Below, piece after piece: positions 1 through 5,734 of a DNA stretch of 8,914 nt. A program made the translations under genes and the position numbers. The notes beneath the pieces were generated by a model. The model was not told the origin of the DNA, made no database searches, and worked only from the letters and a program-made list of their open reading frames with translations. The stretch is from contig CALWYA010000055.1 in NCBI GenBank assembly GCA_944385645.1, forward strand, positions 1 through 8,914, in the 5' to 3' direction. The stretch comes from an uncultured Oscillospiraceae bacterium (GTDB lineage Bacteria > Bacillota > Clostridia > Oscillospirales > Oscillospiraceae). Every line of letters begins with the position of its first letter. Positions within the stretch are counted from its first letter, which is position 1.

Positions 1-753
1 CGTCTGGAGGAGATGCCCGGCGAGGAGGGCTACCCCGCCTATCTGTCCTCCCGTCTGGCCCAGTTCTATGAGCGGGCGGGGGACGTGTCCTGCCTGTGCA
101 GCGGGGACGAGGAGCGCCGGGGCAGCCTCACCGCCGTGGGGGCGGTGTCCCCCCCGGGCGGCGACCTGTCCGAGCCCGTGTCCCAGGCCACCATGCGCAT
201 CGTGAAGGTGTTCTGGGCCCTGGACTCCTCCCTGGCCTATCGCCGGCACTTCCCCGCCATCAACTGGCTCACCTCCCACTCCCTGTACCTGGACAGCCTG
301 AAGCCCTGGTACGACGAGCACCTGGGGAAGGAGTTCCTGGAGAACCGGGAGTGGGCCATGGCCGTCCTCCAGGAGGAGGCCAGCCTGAACGAGATCGTCC
401 AGCTGGTGGGCAAGGACTCCCTGTCCTCCAAGGACCAGATCACCCTGGAGACCGCCAGGATGATCCGGGAGGACTTCCTCCAGCAGAACTCCTTCGTGGA
501 CATCGACTCCTATTCCGAGTACGACCGGCAGGCCCGGATGCTGGCCATGATCCGGGAGTATGACGCCCTGTGCCGGGGGGCGGCGGAGAAGGGCGGCGCC
601 CTGGCCGACCTGTTCGCCATTCCCGCCCGGGAGGGCATCGGCCGGGCCAAGTCGGTGCCCGCCGACCAGTACAAGGACGACTACGCCGCCCTGACCGAGG
701 AGATGGAGCGGGAGATCGAGGCCATCGGGGAGAAAGGAGAGGCTGCGCTGTGA
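1..753 (+). CDS. ntpA: V/A-type ATP synthase subunit A, C-terminal part (5' end outside window)
   Basis: Catalytic A subunit of the V1/A1 head of a V/A-type ATPase, a peripheral complex on the cytoplasmic side of the membrane that couples ATP hydrolysis or synthesis to H+ or Na+ transport. The frame is open from base 1, so the start lies upstream. The visible 250 residues correspond to roughly the last 40% of a subunit of about 590 residues. They open with the conserved block MPGEEGYPAYLSSRL and FYERAG of the nucleotide-binding domain. Next come SPPGGDLSEPVSQAT and the very conserved RIVKVFWALDSSLAYRRHFP, then the helical C-terminal domain (EYDRQARMLAMIREYD). The Walker A P-loop lies before the window and cannot be checked. 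The stop codon overlaps the start of the B subunit gene, which implies translational coupling. No frameshift is seen. Symbol atpA is also used for this family. Confidence 0.96.
   Translation, partial: RLEEMPGEEGYPAYLSSRLAQFYERAGDVSCLCSGDEERRGSLTAVGAVSPPGGDLSEPVSQATMRIVKVFWALDSSLAYRRHFPAINWLTSHSLYLDSLKPWYDEHLGKEFLENREWAMAVLQEEASLNEIVQLVGKDSLSSKDQITLETARMIREDFLQQNSFVDIDSYSEYDRQARMLAMIREYDALCRGAAEKGGALADLFAIPAREGIGRAKSVPADQYKDDYAALTEEMEREIEAIGEKGEAAL
734..739 (+). promoter_or_regulatory. Ribosome binding site of ntpB
   Basis: AAGGAG lies inside the end of the subunit A gene, 10 nt before the GTG at 750. It supports the GTG overlapping the ntpA stop codon as the true start of subunit B, rather than any more upstream start in the same frame, which would lie deep inside ntpA. 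Confidence 0.7.
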
Positions 754-2126
754 TCAGAGAGTATAAGACGATCCAGGAGATCTCCGGCCCCCTGATGGTG
801 GTGGACCGGGTCCAGGGGGTCACCTATGACGAGCTGGGCGAGATCGAGCTGGCCGACGGCACCGTCCGCCGCTGCCAGGTGCTGGAGGTCAACGGGGACA
901 AGGCGGTGGTCCAGCTGTTCGAGTCCTCCGCCGGCATCAATCTGGCCCAGTCCAGGATCCGCTTCCTGGGCCACCCCCTCCAGCTGGGGGTGTCCATGGA
1001 CATGCTGGGCCGGGTGTTCAACGGCATGGGCCGGCCCATCGACGGCGGCCCCGCCATCCTGGCCGACGAGTACCGGGACATCAACGGTCTGGCCATGAAC
1101 CCCGCCGCCCGGAACTACCCCAACGAGTTCATCCAGACGGGCATCTCCACCATCGACGGGCTGAACACCCTGGTGCGGGGGCAGAAGCTGCCCATTTTCT
1201 CCGGCTCCGGCCTGCCCCACGCCGCCCTGGCCGCCCAGATCGCCCGGCAGGCCAAGGTGCTGGACGGGGAGTCCAACTTCGCGGTGGTCTTTGCGGCCAT
1301 CGGCATCACCTTTGAGGAGTCCGAGTTCTTCGTCCAGGAGTTCCGCCGCACCGGCGCCATCGACCGCACCGTGCTGTTCACCAACCTGGCCAACGACCCG
1401 GCGGTGGAGCGCATCGCCACCCCCCGCATGGCCCTGACGGCGGCGGAGTACCTGGCCTTTGAGAAGGACATGCACGTGCTGGTCATCATGACCGACATCA
1501 CCAACTACGCCGAGGCCCTCCGGGAGATCTCGGCGGCCAAGAAGGAGGTCCCCGGCCGCCGGGGCTATCCGGGCTATCTGTACACCAACCTGGCCACCAT
1601 CTACGAGCGGGCGGGCCGGCAGGTGGGCAAGGAGGGGTCCATCACCCTGATCCCCATCCTGACCATGCCCGAGGACGACAAGACCCACCCCATCCCCGAC
1701 CTGACCGGCTACATCACCGAGGGGCAGATCATCCTGTCCCGGGAGCTGTACCGGAAGGGCGTCAACCCGCCGGTGGACGTGCTGCCCTCCCTGTCCCGTC
1801 TGAAGGACAAGGGCACCGGCGCGGGCAAGACCCGGGAGGACCACTCGGGCACCATGAACCAGCTCTTCGCCGCCTACGCCACCGGCAAGGAGAACAAGGA
1901 GCTCATGAGCATCCTGGGCGAGGCCGCCCTGTCCCCCACCGACCTGCTGTACGCCAAGTTCGCCGACGAGTTTGAAAAGCGCTACGTCTCCCAGGGCACC
2001 GACGAGAACCGCTCCATCCAGGAGACCCTGGACCTGGGCTGGGAGCTGCTGTCCATCCTGCCCCGCAGCGAGCTGAAGCGCATCAAGCCGGAGTATATCG
2101 ACAAGTATCTGCCCAAGAAGGACTAA
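750..2126 (+). CDS. ntpB: V/A-type ATP synthase subunit B
   Basis: Non-catalytic B subunit, which alternates with A in the hexameric head of the V/A-ATPase. The GTG at 750 shares GTGA with the ntpA stop and yields 458 residues, the usual family length. Residues 1-75 form the N-terminal beta-barrel (EYKTIQEISGPLMVVD). The degenerate P-loop of B subunits is PIFSGSGLPHAALAAQIARQ at about 148-167. LVIMTDITNYAEALREIS at about 244-261 corresponds to the Walker B region. VPGRRGYPGYLYTNLATIYE at about 267-286 is the block homologous to the one near the start of the visible A subunit. The C-terminal helical domain ends in EYIDKYLPKKD. Loss of a true GxxxxGKT loop is normal for this subunit and is not a defect. 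The neighbours ntpA and ntpD confirm the identity. Symbol atpB is also used. Confidence 0.97.
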   Translation: MIREYKTIQEISGPLMVVDRVQGVTYDELGEIELADGTVRRCQVLEVNGDKAVVQLFESSAGINLAQSRIRFLGHPLQLGVSMDMLGRVFNGMGRPIDGGPAILADEYRDINGLAMNPAARNYPNEFIQTGISTIDGLNTLVRGQKLPIFSGSGLPHAALAAQIARQAKVLDGESNFAVVFAAIGITFEESEFFVQEFRRTGAIDRTVLFTNLANDPAVERIATPRMALTAAEYLAFEKDMHVLVIMTDITNYAEALREISAAKKEVPGRRGYPGYLYTNLATIYERAGRQVGKEGSITLIPILTMPEDDKTHPIPDLTGYITEGQIILSRELYRKGVNPPVDVLPSLSRLKDKGTGAGKTREDHSGTMNQLFAAYATGKENKELMSILGEAALSPTDLLYAKFADEFEKRYVSQGTDENRSIQETLDLGWELLSILPRSELKRIKPEYIDKYLPKKD

Positions 2127-2132
2127 GGGGGG
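2127..2132 (+). promoter_or_regulatory. Ribosome binding site of ntpD
   Basis: A GGGGGG run preceded by AA (AAGGGGGG) directly follows the ntpB stop TAA and lies 6 nt before the ATG at 2139. This spacing fixes the ntpD start. The 12-nt gap between ntpB and ntpD leaves no room for a separate promoter, so the two genes are co-transcribed. Confidence 0.65.
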
Positions 2133-2138
2133 ACGACT

Positions 2139-2828
2139 ATGCCTTCCACGACCATCAATCCCACCCGGATGGAGCTCACCCGGCTGAAGGGCCGGCTGAA
2201 GACCGCCCGGCGGGGGCACAAGCTGCTGAAGGATAAGCGGGATGAGCTGATGAAGCAGTTCATGGACGTGATCCGGGAGAATCGGGCCATCCGGAAGCGG
2301 GTGGAGGAGGGCCTCATGCGGGCCCACGGGGCCTTCACCGTGGCCTCCGCCCTCATGTCCTCCGAGATGCTGGAGCAGTCCCTGCTCTACCCCAAGCAGT
2401 CCGTGGAGCTGGACATGACCTTTGAGAACATCATGTCGGTGGACGTCCCCCGGTATCAGTTCCGGACGAAGAGCCAGGACCCGGGGGAGATCTACCCCTA
2501 CGGCTTCGCCCAGACCAGCGGCGAGCTGGACGACGCGGTGGACGCCATGGCCGGGGTGTTCCAGGACATGCTCCGGCTGGCCGAGGTGGAAAAGACCTCC
2601 CAGCTGCTGGCCGAGGAGATCGAAAAGACCCGCCGCCGGGTCAACGCCCTGGAGTATGTGAAGATCCCCCAGATGGAGGAGAGCATCAAGTATATCACCA
2701 TGAAGCTGGATGAGAACGAGCGGGCCAACACCATCCGCCTGATGAAGGTGAAGGAGCTGGTCCTGAAGGAGGCCATCCAGGAGCGCCGGGAGGAGAACGC
2801 CCGGGTGGTGAATGCGAGCGGGAACTGA
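2139..2828 (+). CDS. ntpD: V/A-type ATP synthase subunit D (central stalk)
   Basis: Subunit D is the long antiparallel coiled-coil rotor shaft that sits in the A3B3 head and transmits torque to the membrane rotor. The 229-residue product has the expected size and layout. The N-terminal helix begins INPTRMELTRLKGRLKTARR, followed by GHKLLKDKRDELMKQF (residues 6-41). A less regular middle part spans about 75-145. The C-terminal helix contains the family signature RRVNALEYVKIPQMEESIKY (about 166-185) and then MKLDENERANTIRLMKVKE. It is the last gene of the operon, 12 nt after ntpB. The order A-B-D matches many clostridial operons. The TGA stop at 2826-2828 lies inside the putative end of the palindromic element that follows, so the last few residues (ARVVNASGN) may have been affected by its arrival. 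This last point is inference. Confidence 0.96.
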   Translation: MPSTTINPTRMELTRLKGRLKTARRGHKLLKDKRDELMKQFMDVIRENRAIRKRVEEGLMRAHGAFTVASALMSSEMLEQSLLYPKQSVELDMTFENIMSVDVPRYQFRTKSQDPGEIYPYGFAQTSGELDDAVDAMAGVFQDMLRLAEVEKTSQLLAEEIEKTRRRVNALEYVKIPQMEESIKYITMKLDENERANTIRLMKVKELVLKEAIQERREENARVVNASGN

Positions 2829-2841
2829 ATTGCATGGAACA

Positions 2842-2878
2842 CACAGTGCCCCCAGGCCTTCGGCCTGGGGGCACTGTG
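2842..2878. repeat. Inverted repeat H1, 17-bp perfect stem (left outer hairpin)
   Basis: Perfect 17-bp stem (CACAGTGCCCCCAGGCC and its complement) closed by a 3-nt loop TTC, starting 13 nt after the ntpD stop. It is the first structure in any read-out of the ATPase operon and could act as a 3'-end stabiliser. It has no T-tract on either strand, so it is not a canonical intrinsic terminator. Confidence 0.9.
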
Positions 2879-2891
2879 CTTGTCAAAAGCC

Positions 2892-2928
2892 CTCCTGCAA
2901 GGAGTTCCTGCGGCCGCAGCCGCAGGAA
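2892..2928. repeat. Two small adjacent hairpins, H2a and H2b
   Basis: H2a is CTCCT/AGGAG around loop GCA (2892-2904). It is followed directly by H2b, TTCCTGCGG/CCGCAGGAA (2905-2913 and 2920-2928) around a 6-nt loop. Both stems are perfect and abut without a spacer, so they could stack coaxially as RNA. No T-tract follows. Confidence 0.75.
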
Positions 2929-2941
2929 AGAATTGTGATCC

Positions 2942-2974
2942 GTCATTTCCCAGGGCGTGTACCTGGGAAATGAC
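2942..2974. repeat. Inverted repeat H3, 13-bp perfect stem
   Basis: GTCATTTCCCAGG (2942-2954) pairs perfectly with CCTGGGAAATGAC (2962-2974) around a 7-nt loop GCGTGTA. It forms the middle of the palindromic element. No T-tract follows on either strand. Confidence 0.85.
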
Positions 2975-2980
2975 ACCTCT

Positions 2981-3031
2981 CACGAAATTTTGACCGACAA
3001 TTTCACAAGAAATCGAGGGAAAAATTTCGTG
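2981..3031. repeat. Nested inverted repeat, outer 11-bp and inner 5-bp stem
   Basis: CACGAAATTTT (2981-2991) pairs with AAAATTTCGTG (3021-3031). Inside the 29-base loop lies a second hairpin, ATTTC/GAAAT with loop ACAA (3000-3013). An alternative pairing GAAATT/AATTTC (2984-2989 with 2999-3004) competes with both. This AT-rich core contrasts with the GC-rich flanks and may be the part that melts most easily. Confidence 0.75.
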
Positions 3032-3040
3032 CAGCCCTTC

Positions 3041-3069
3041 TCGAAAAAGTGGCTTTGCCACTTTTTCGA
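3041..3069. terminator. Possible bidirectional terminator hairpin within the palindromic element
   Basis: TCGAAAAAGTGGC (3041-3053) pairs perfectly with GCCACTTTTTCGA (3057-3069) around loop TTT. A short GTGGC/GCCAC stem is followed by TTTTT on either strand, so the core can act as an intrinsic terminator in both directions. On the plus strand it is the first T-run-bearing hairpin after the ATPase operon, about 215 nt beyond the ntpD stop. The stem is short and the T-run can pair with the A-run, so efficiency is uncertain. Confidence 0.5.
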
Positions 3070-3110
3070 CAGCAGTGCCCCCGGACCGAAGGCCTGGGGG
3101 CGCTGCTGTC
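3068..3110. repeat. Inverted repeat H5, inverted diverged copy of H1 (right outer hairpin)
   Basis: GACAGCAGTGCCCCC (3068-3082) pairs with GGGGGCGCTGCTGTC (3096-3110) with one G-T wobble, around a 13-nt loop GGACCGAAGGCCT. Read in reverse, it matches the left outer hairpin at 30 of 33 positions. The orientation is visible because the left loop core reads CTTCG and the right reads CGAAG. It overlaps the preceding hairpin by two bases. Confidence 0.85.
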
Positions 3111-3136
3111 TGATACCTGCAATCAGAAAAATTAAC

Positions 3137-3165
3137 TGGACAAAGGCGGGGGGCGGGAGTAGAAT
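3137..3165 (+). promoter_or_regulatory. Sigma-A promoter of deoC
   Basis: TGGACA (3137-3142), a 17-bp spacer and TAGAAT (3160-3165) each match the sigma-A consensus at five of six positions. Transcription would start near 3172, giving a leader of about 50 nt. It lies just right of the palindromic element, so deoC appears independent of the ATPase operon. No operator palindrome for a DeoR-type repressor is evident between it and the start codon. Confidence 0.75.
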
Positions 3166-3210
3166 AAGGCGTCCGAAAGGATAGAACGGGGACAGCCCCC
3201 GGGATTTGTG

Positions 3211-3215
3211 AGGAG
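3211..3215 (+). promoter_or_regulatory. Ribosome binding site of deoC
   Basis: AGGAG within GTGAGGAGATCGT lies 5 nt before the ATG at 3221. It is the only good Shine-Dalgarno site near this start. Confidence 0.75.
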
Positions 3216-3220
3216 ATCGT

Positions 3221-3877
3221 ATGAATCATCAGGAAATTCTGAGCCGGGTGGACCACACTCTGCTGACCCCCGGCGCCACCTGGGAGCAGGTGCGGGCGGT
3301 GTGCGACGAGGGGAAGGCCTTCTCCACCGCCTCGGTGTGCATCCCGCCCCGGTTCGTGAAGAAGGCCGCCGAGTACGTGGGGCACGAGCGGAAGATCTGC
3401 ACCGTGGTGGGCTTCCCCAACGGCTACTCCACCCCCGAGGTGAAGGTGTTCGAGACCGAGGACGCCATCCGCAACGGGGCCGACGAGATCGACATGGTCA
3501 TGAGCCTGGGCCTGGCCAAGGCCGGGGACTGGGAGGGCGTCCTGGAGGAGATCAAGGCCGTGAAGGCCTCCTGCAAGGGCCGCATCCTGAAGGTCATCGT
3601 GGAGGCCTGCCTGCTCACCCGGGAGGAGAAGATCGCCGCCTGCCGGGTGGTGTCCATGTCCGGGGCCGACTTCATCAAGACCTCCACCGGCTTCTCCACC
3701 GGCGGGGCCACGGCGGAGGACGTGCGGCTCTTCCGGGAGCACATCAGCCCCGACATCCGCATCAAGGCGGCGGGGGGCATCCGCACCTTTGAACAGGCCC
3801 AGGCCCTGCTGGACGCGGGGGCCGACCGCCTGGGGGCCAGCGCCCTGGTGGCCCTGGCCAAGGGGAACGGCATCTGA
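3221..3877 (+). CDS. deoC: Deoxyribose-phosphate aldolase
   Basis: Class I aldolase that reversibly cleaves 2-deoxy-D-ribose 5-phosphate to glyceraldehyde 3-phosphate and acetaldehyde, in the cytoplasmic catabolism of deoxynucleosides. The 218-residue product is the normal length of the short bacterial form. Motifs run in family order: DHTLL at 11-15, GFPNG at 64-68, GADEIDMV with catalytic Asp91, KVIVEACLL at 124-132, and the Schiff-base lysine Lys153 in ADFIKTSTGFS. The second active-site lysine, Lys182, is in IKAAGGIR. Every expected catalytic residue is present, so the enzyme should be active. It stands alone between its own promoter and terminator, without the usual partners deoD/deoB/pdp or cytidine deaminase in the window. 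Confidence 0.97.
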   Translation: MNHQEILSRVDHTLLTPGATWEQVRAVCDEGKAFSTASVCIPPRFVKKAAEYVGHERKICTVVGFPNGYSTPEVKVFETEDAIRNGADEIDMVMSLGLAKAGDWEGVLEEIKAVKASCKGRILKVIVEACLLTREEKIAACRVVSMSGADFIKTSTGFSTGGATAEDVRLFREHISPDIRIKAAGGIRTFEQAQALLDAGADRLGASALVALAKGNGI

Positions 3878-3886
3878 ACACAACAG

Positions 3887-3924
3887 AAAAACTCCCTGTC
3901 CGCTGTGCGGACAGGGAGTTTTTT
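3887..3924. terminator. Bidirectional intrinsic terminator between convergent deoC and the PPIase gene
   Basis: AACTCCCTGTCCGC and its complement form a stem that extends to 17 bp through flanking A/T pairs around loop TGT, with TTTTTT on the right and AAAAA on the left. It therefore terminates deoC rightward and, read on the minus strand, the PPIase gene that ends at 3941. The site begins 10 nt after the deoC stop and lies 17 nt beyond the other gene's stop, so both convergent genes share it. Confidence 0.92.
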
Positions 3925-3940
3925 GCGGTCAGATTACGGC

Positions 3941-5500
3941 TTACCGGCCGGAGACGAGCTTCATGCCCAGACCCTCCTGGGCGGTGACGCTCTCGTCGAT
4001 GTCGGCCAGGAGTTGGTCATAGTCCTCGCTCTGCATGGCGCTGAAGGCGGTCTGCTTCCAGATGGGGTCGCCGGCGGACACATAGTACATGATGTGCCAG
4101 CCCTTGGTGGACGAGCCGGTGTTCTGGACGATCCCCGTGTCGCCGGGCTGGCGGCTGGGGTCCAGGGCCCAGTCGGCGAAGGTCTCCACATAGCCGGAGC
4201 TGGCGCTGATGCCGGTGATCAGCCCGCCGTTGGCGGCGGAGCCGGTGTCGGCGCTGTGCTCCTGGGCCAGGGCGGCGAAGGAGTCCTCGGTGGCCTCGCC
4301 GGCCTTCCACTGCTCCAGCAGCTCCTCGGCCTCGGCATAGGCGGCGTCATACTGGGCCTGGGTGGGCTGGTCGGCCCCCTCGTCCTGCTCGGCGGCCACC
4401 AGGATGTGGCGCACGTCGGCGGTATTGGAGTCGTCCCGCTCCCGGCCCTGGAAGAGGACCACGTAGTACAGGCAGGAGGTGGTGCTCTCCGACTCCTCCA
4501 CCGTCACGTCGCCGGCGGTCCGGCCGGCCTCCATGGCCCAGTCGGCGTAGGGGTAGCTGCTGATGGAGGAGCCGGCCGCGGAGACATTGACGGAGCTGAG
4601 GTAGAGGTCGTCGGCGTACTCCTCGGCCAGGGCCTCCGGGTCCTCGCCGGCCTCCAGCCGCTCCCGCAGCTCCTGGACCAGGGGCTCCCGCTCGGCCTTG
4701 GCCTCCTCCAGGGCGGCGGCCTTCTCCTCGTCGGTCATCTCGATGGTGTTGCCGTCCTCGTCGGTGGTCTCCACCCGGGCCTGGATCAGGAACTGGGACA
4801 GGGTGTAGGTGTCCAGCAGGTCGGCGTACTCCTCATAGTAGGCCTCGTACTCCTCGTCGGTGTACTCCATGGCGTCCAGCTGGGCCTGGGCCCAGTCCCC
4901 GGCCAGGGCCTGGGTCTGGAACAGCTCCACCAGCCGGTTGTAGGTCATGTGGGAGCCGTAGTTGGCCCGGATGAAGGCGTCCCGGTTGGCGTAGCCGTAG
5001 CCGATCCAGCCGGTGTCGATCTGGGTCAGGGCGGCGTCCAGCTCGGCCTGGGTCTCGGCGGACAGGGCGTGGCCTGCGGCCTGGGCCTGCTTGGCCAGGG
5101 CGGTGTCGTGGGTCAGGCTGTCCAGGGCGGCCCCCATGAGGTAATCATACCAGGTCTCGCCGGTCTCCTCGTCGTACACCTGGTCCTTGGTGGACACGCT
5201 GGTGTCGAAGGGGGCGGTGTAGTACTGGCTGGTATAGGTGTTGACGATCTGGTTATAGGTGGAGTTGTAGTAGAACTCCACGTCGGCGGCGGTGTACTTG
5301 ACGCCGTCCACCTCCACCGCGGTGAGGGTGCGCTGGAGGATGCCGCTGTTCCACACCAGCAGGACCACGGCGGCGATCACCACCACCACGCCCACCAGAG
5401 TGTACAGGGCCATGGTCCGGCGGTCGGCGCGCTCCTCCTGGCGGCGCTTCTCCTCCCGCTCGGCCTTGCTCTGGGTCTTGGTTTCCTTGGATTGGCTCAC
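3941..5500 (-). CDS. Membrane-anchored parvulin-type peptidyl-prolyl cis-trans isomerase (PrsA/PpiC/SurA-like foldase)
   Basis: Probable extracytoplasmic chaperone and prolyl isomerase that helps exported proteins fold at the outer face of the membrane. Residue numbers count from a possible TTG start at 5524 (527 aa). The GTG at 5500 (residue 9) is preferred because a GAGAGG lies 12 nt before it, while the TTG has no visible ribosome binding site. A highly charged cytoplasmic tail (to about 37) is followed by one membrane helix (about 39-58, LVGVVVVIAAVVLLVW). There is no lipobox cysteine, so it is not a PrsA-type lipoprotein. Residues 60-235 are a SurA/PrsA-like helical chaperone part. The canonical parvulin domain is about 369-484: VRHILVAAE, FAALAQEHSAD, ANGGLITGIS and KGWHIMYYV. 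A related segment without the glycine-rich motif precedes it at about 240-361. The protein is very acidic after the anchor. Its substrates are unknown. Confidence 0.88.
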   Translation of the reverse strand: MSQSKETKTQSKAEREEKRRQEERADRRTMALYTLVGVVVVIAAVVLLVWNSGILQRTLTAVEVDGVKYTAADVEFYYNSTYNQIVNTYTSQYYTAPFDTSVSTKDQVYDEETGETWYDYLMGAALDSLTHDTALAKQAQAAGHALSAETQAELDAALTQIDTGWIGYGYANRDAFIRANYGSHMTYNRLVELFQTQALAGDWAQAQLDAMEYTDEEYEAYYEEYADLLDTYTLSQFLIQARVETTDEDGNTIEMTDEEKAAALEEAKAEREPLVQELRERLEAGEDPEALAEEYADDLYLSSVNVSAAGSSISSYPYADWAMEAGRTAGDVTVEESESTTSCLYYVVLFQGRERDDSNTADVRHILVAAEQDEGADQPTQAQYDAAYAEAEELLEQWKAGEATEDSFAALAQEHSADTGSAANGGLITGISASSGYVETFADWALDPSRQPGDTGIVQNTGSSTKGWHIMYYVSAGDPIWKQTAFSAMQSEDYDQLLADIDESVTAQEGLGMKLVSGR

Positions 5501-5532
5501 GGTTTGTTCAGTCCTCTCGTTCAAAGCATGCG

Positions 5533-5581
5533 CGCGCCCGTCGGGCGCGGAAAAAACAGGCCGGGAGACCTCCCCGCGGCC
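5533..5581 (-). promoter_or_regulatory. Attenuator-like hairpins in the leader of the PPIase gene
   Basis: Read on the minus strand just after the expected transcription start, GGCC-GCG-GGGA, loop GGTC, TCCC-GGCC (5581-5559) forms a bulged GC-rich hairpin. TG and TTTTTT (5556-5551) follow, which is an intrinsic-terminator arrangement. A second hairpin, CGCGCCC/GGGCGCG (5549-5533), lies between it and the start codons. Premature termination or mRNA 5'-end protection are both possible. The regulatory role is inferred. Confidence 0.4.
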
Positions 5582-5592
5582 ATGTCCGAACT

Positions 5593-5621
5593 ATTATACT
5601 AGAAAAGCACCGGCTTTTCAA
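5593..5621 (-). promoter_or_regulatory. Sigma-A promoter of the PPIase gene
   Basis: On the minus strand, TTGAAA (5621-5616), a 17-bp spacer and a perfect TATAAT (5598-5593). This is one of the best promoter matches in the window. Transcription should start near 5586, about 85 nt before the GTG start, with the GC-rich hairpin at the very 5' end of the transcript. Confidence 0.85.
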
Positions 5622-5685
5622 GGGGGCGGAGGGGGAAAAGGGCGGATTTACAGATTGTTTATAAAATAGCCCGGGGCCGGAGGGC

Positions 5686-5716
5686 AAAAAAGGGGCGCGG
5701 CCCCAGGCCGCGCCCC
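5686..5716 (-). terminator. Intrinsic terminator of the structured RNA
   Basis: On the minus strand, GGGGCGCGGCC (5716-5706), loop TGG, GGCCGCGCCCC (5702-5692), then TTTTTT (5691-5686). The 11-bp perfect stem and U-tract make it a very strong terminator. It lies downstream of the structured RNA with no reading frame between, so it defines the RNA's 3' end and insulates the promoter of the PPIase gene. Confidence 0.93.
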
Positions 5717-5734
5717 AGTTCCGGGGGATTCTGT

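Larger units (their letters stand above)
2825..3126. mobile_element. Palindrome-rich, MITE-like intergenic element with imperfect terminal inverted repeats
   Basis: About 300 bp with no credible gene, made of at least six consecutive inverted repeats. The outermost hairpins (2842-2878 and 3068-3110) are copies of one another in opposite orientation. Over 33 bases starting CAGTGCCCCC, the right copy differs from the reverse complement of the left at only three positions. The similarity continues outward: CTGAATTGCATGG at 2825 against CTGATTGCAGG read inward from 3126. It also continues inward: CTTGTCAAAAG against CTGTCGAAAAAG. This is the layout of a small non-autonomous element with terminal inverted repeats, or of a REP/BIME-like palindromic cluster. 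There is no transposase and no clear target-site duplication. It may also give the transcript ends of the ATPase operon a stable folded tail. Being a repeat family elsewhere in the genome is inferred. Confidence 0.6.

Noticed and set aside
1188..1251. Degenerate P-loop (SGSGLPHA) in ntpB as a possible loss of function
   Set aside because: B subunits of V/A-ATPases are non-catalytic and normally have this SGSGLPH form rather than a GKT loop.
681..2327. Long open frame on the minus strand opposite ntpB and ntpD (548 codons)
   Set aside because: Low-complexity product rich in Gly, Leu, Val, His and Gln, typical of the antisense of GC-rich genes. The sense frame encodes a clear V-ATPase subunit and no ribosome binding site or promoter supports the antisense frame.
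2842..3110. Possible CRISPR array because of repeated palindromes
   Set aside because: Only the outer two hairpins resemble each other, and they are inverted. There are no direct repeats with regular unique spacers and no cas genes.
2957..3184. Small plus-strand open frame across the palindromic element
   Set aside because: It consists of translated inverted repeats, lacks a ribosome binding site and runs through the deoC promoter.
3905..5602. Long open frame on the plus strand opposite the PPIase gene (565 codons)
   Set aside because: Repetitive Gly/Leu/Val-rich product starting inside the deoC terminator. The minus-strand gene has a promoter, a membrane helix and a recognisable parvulin domain.
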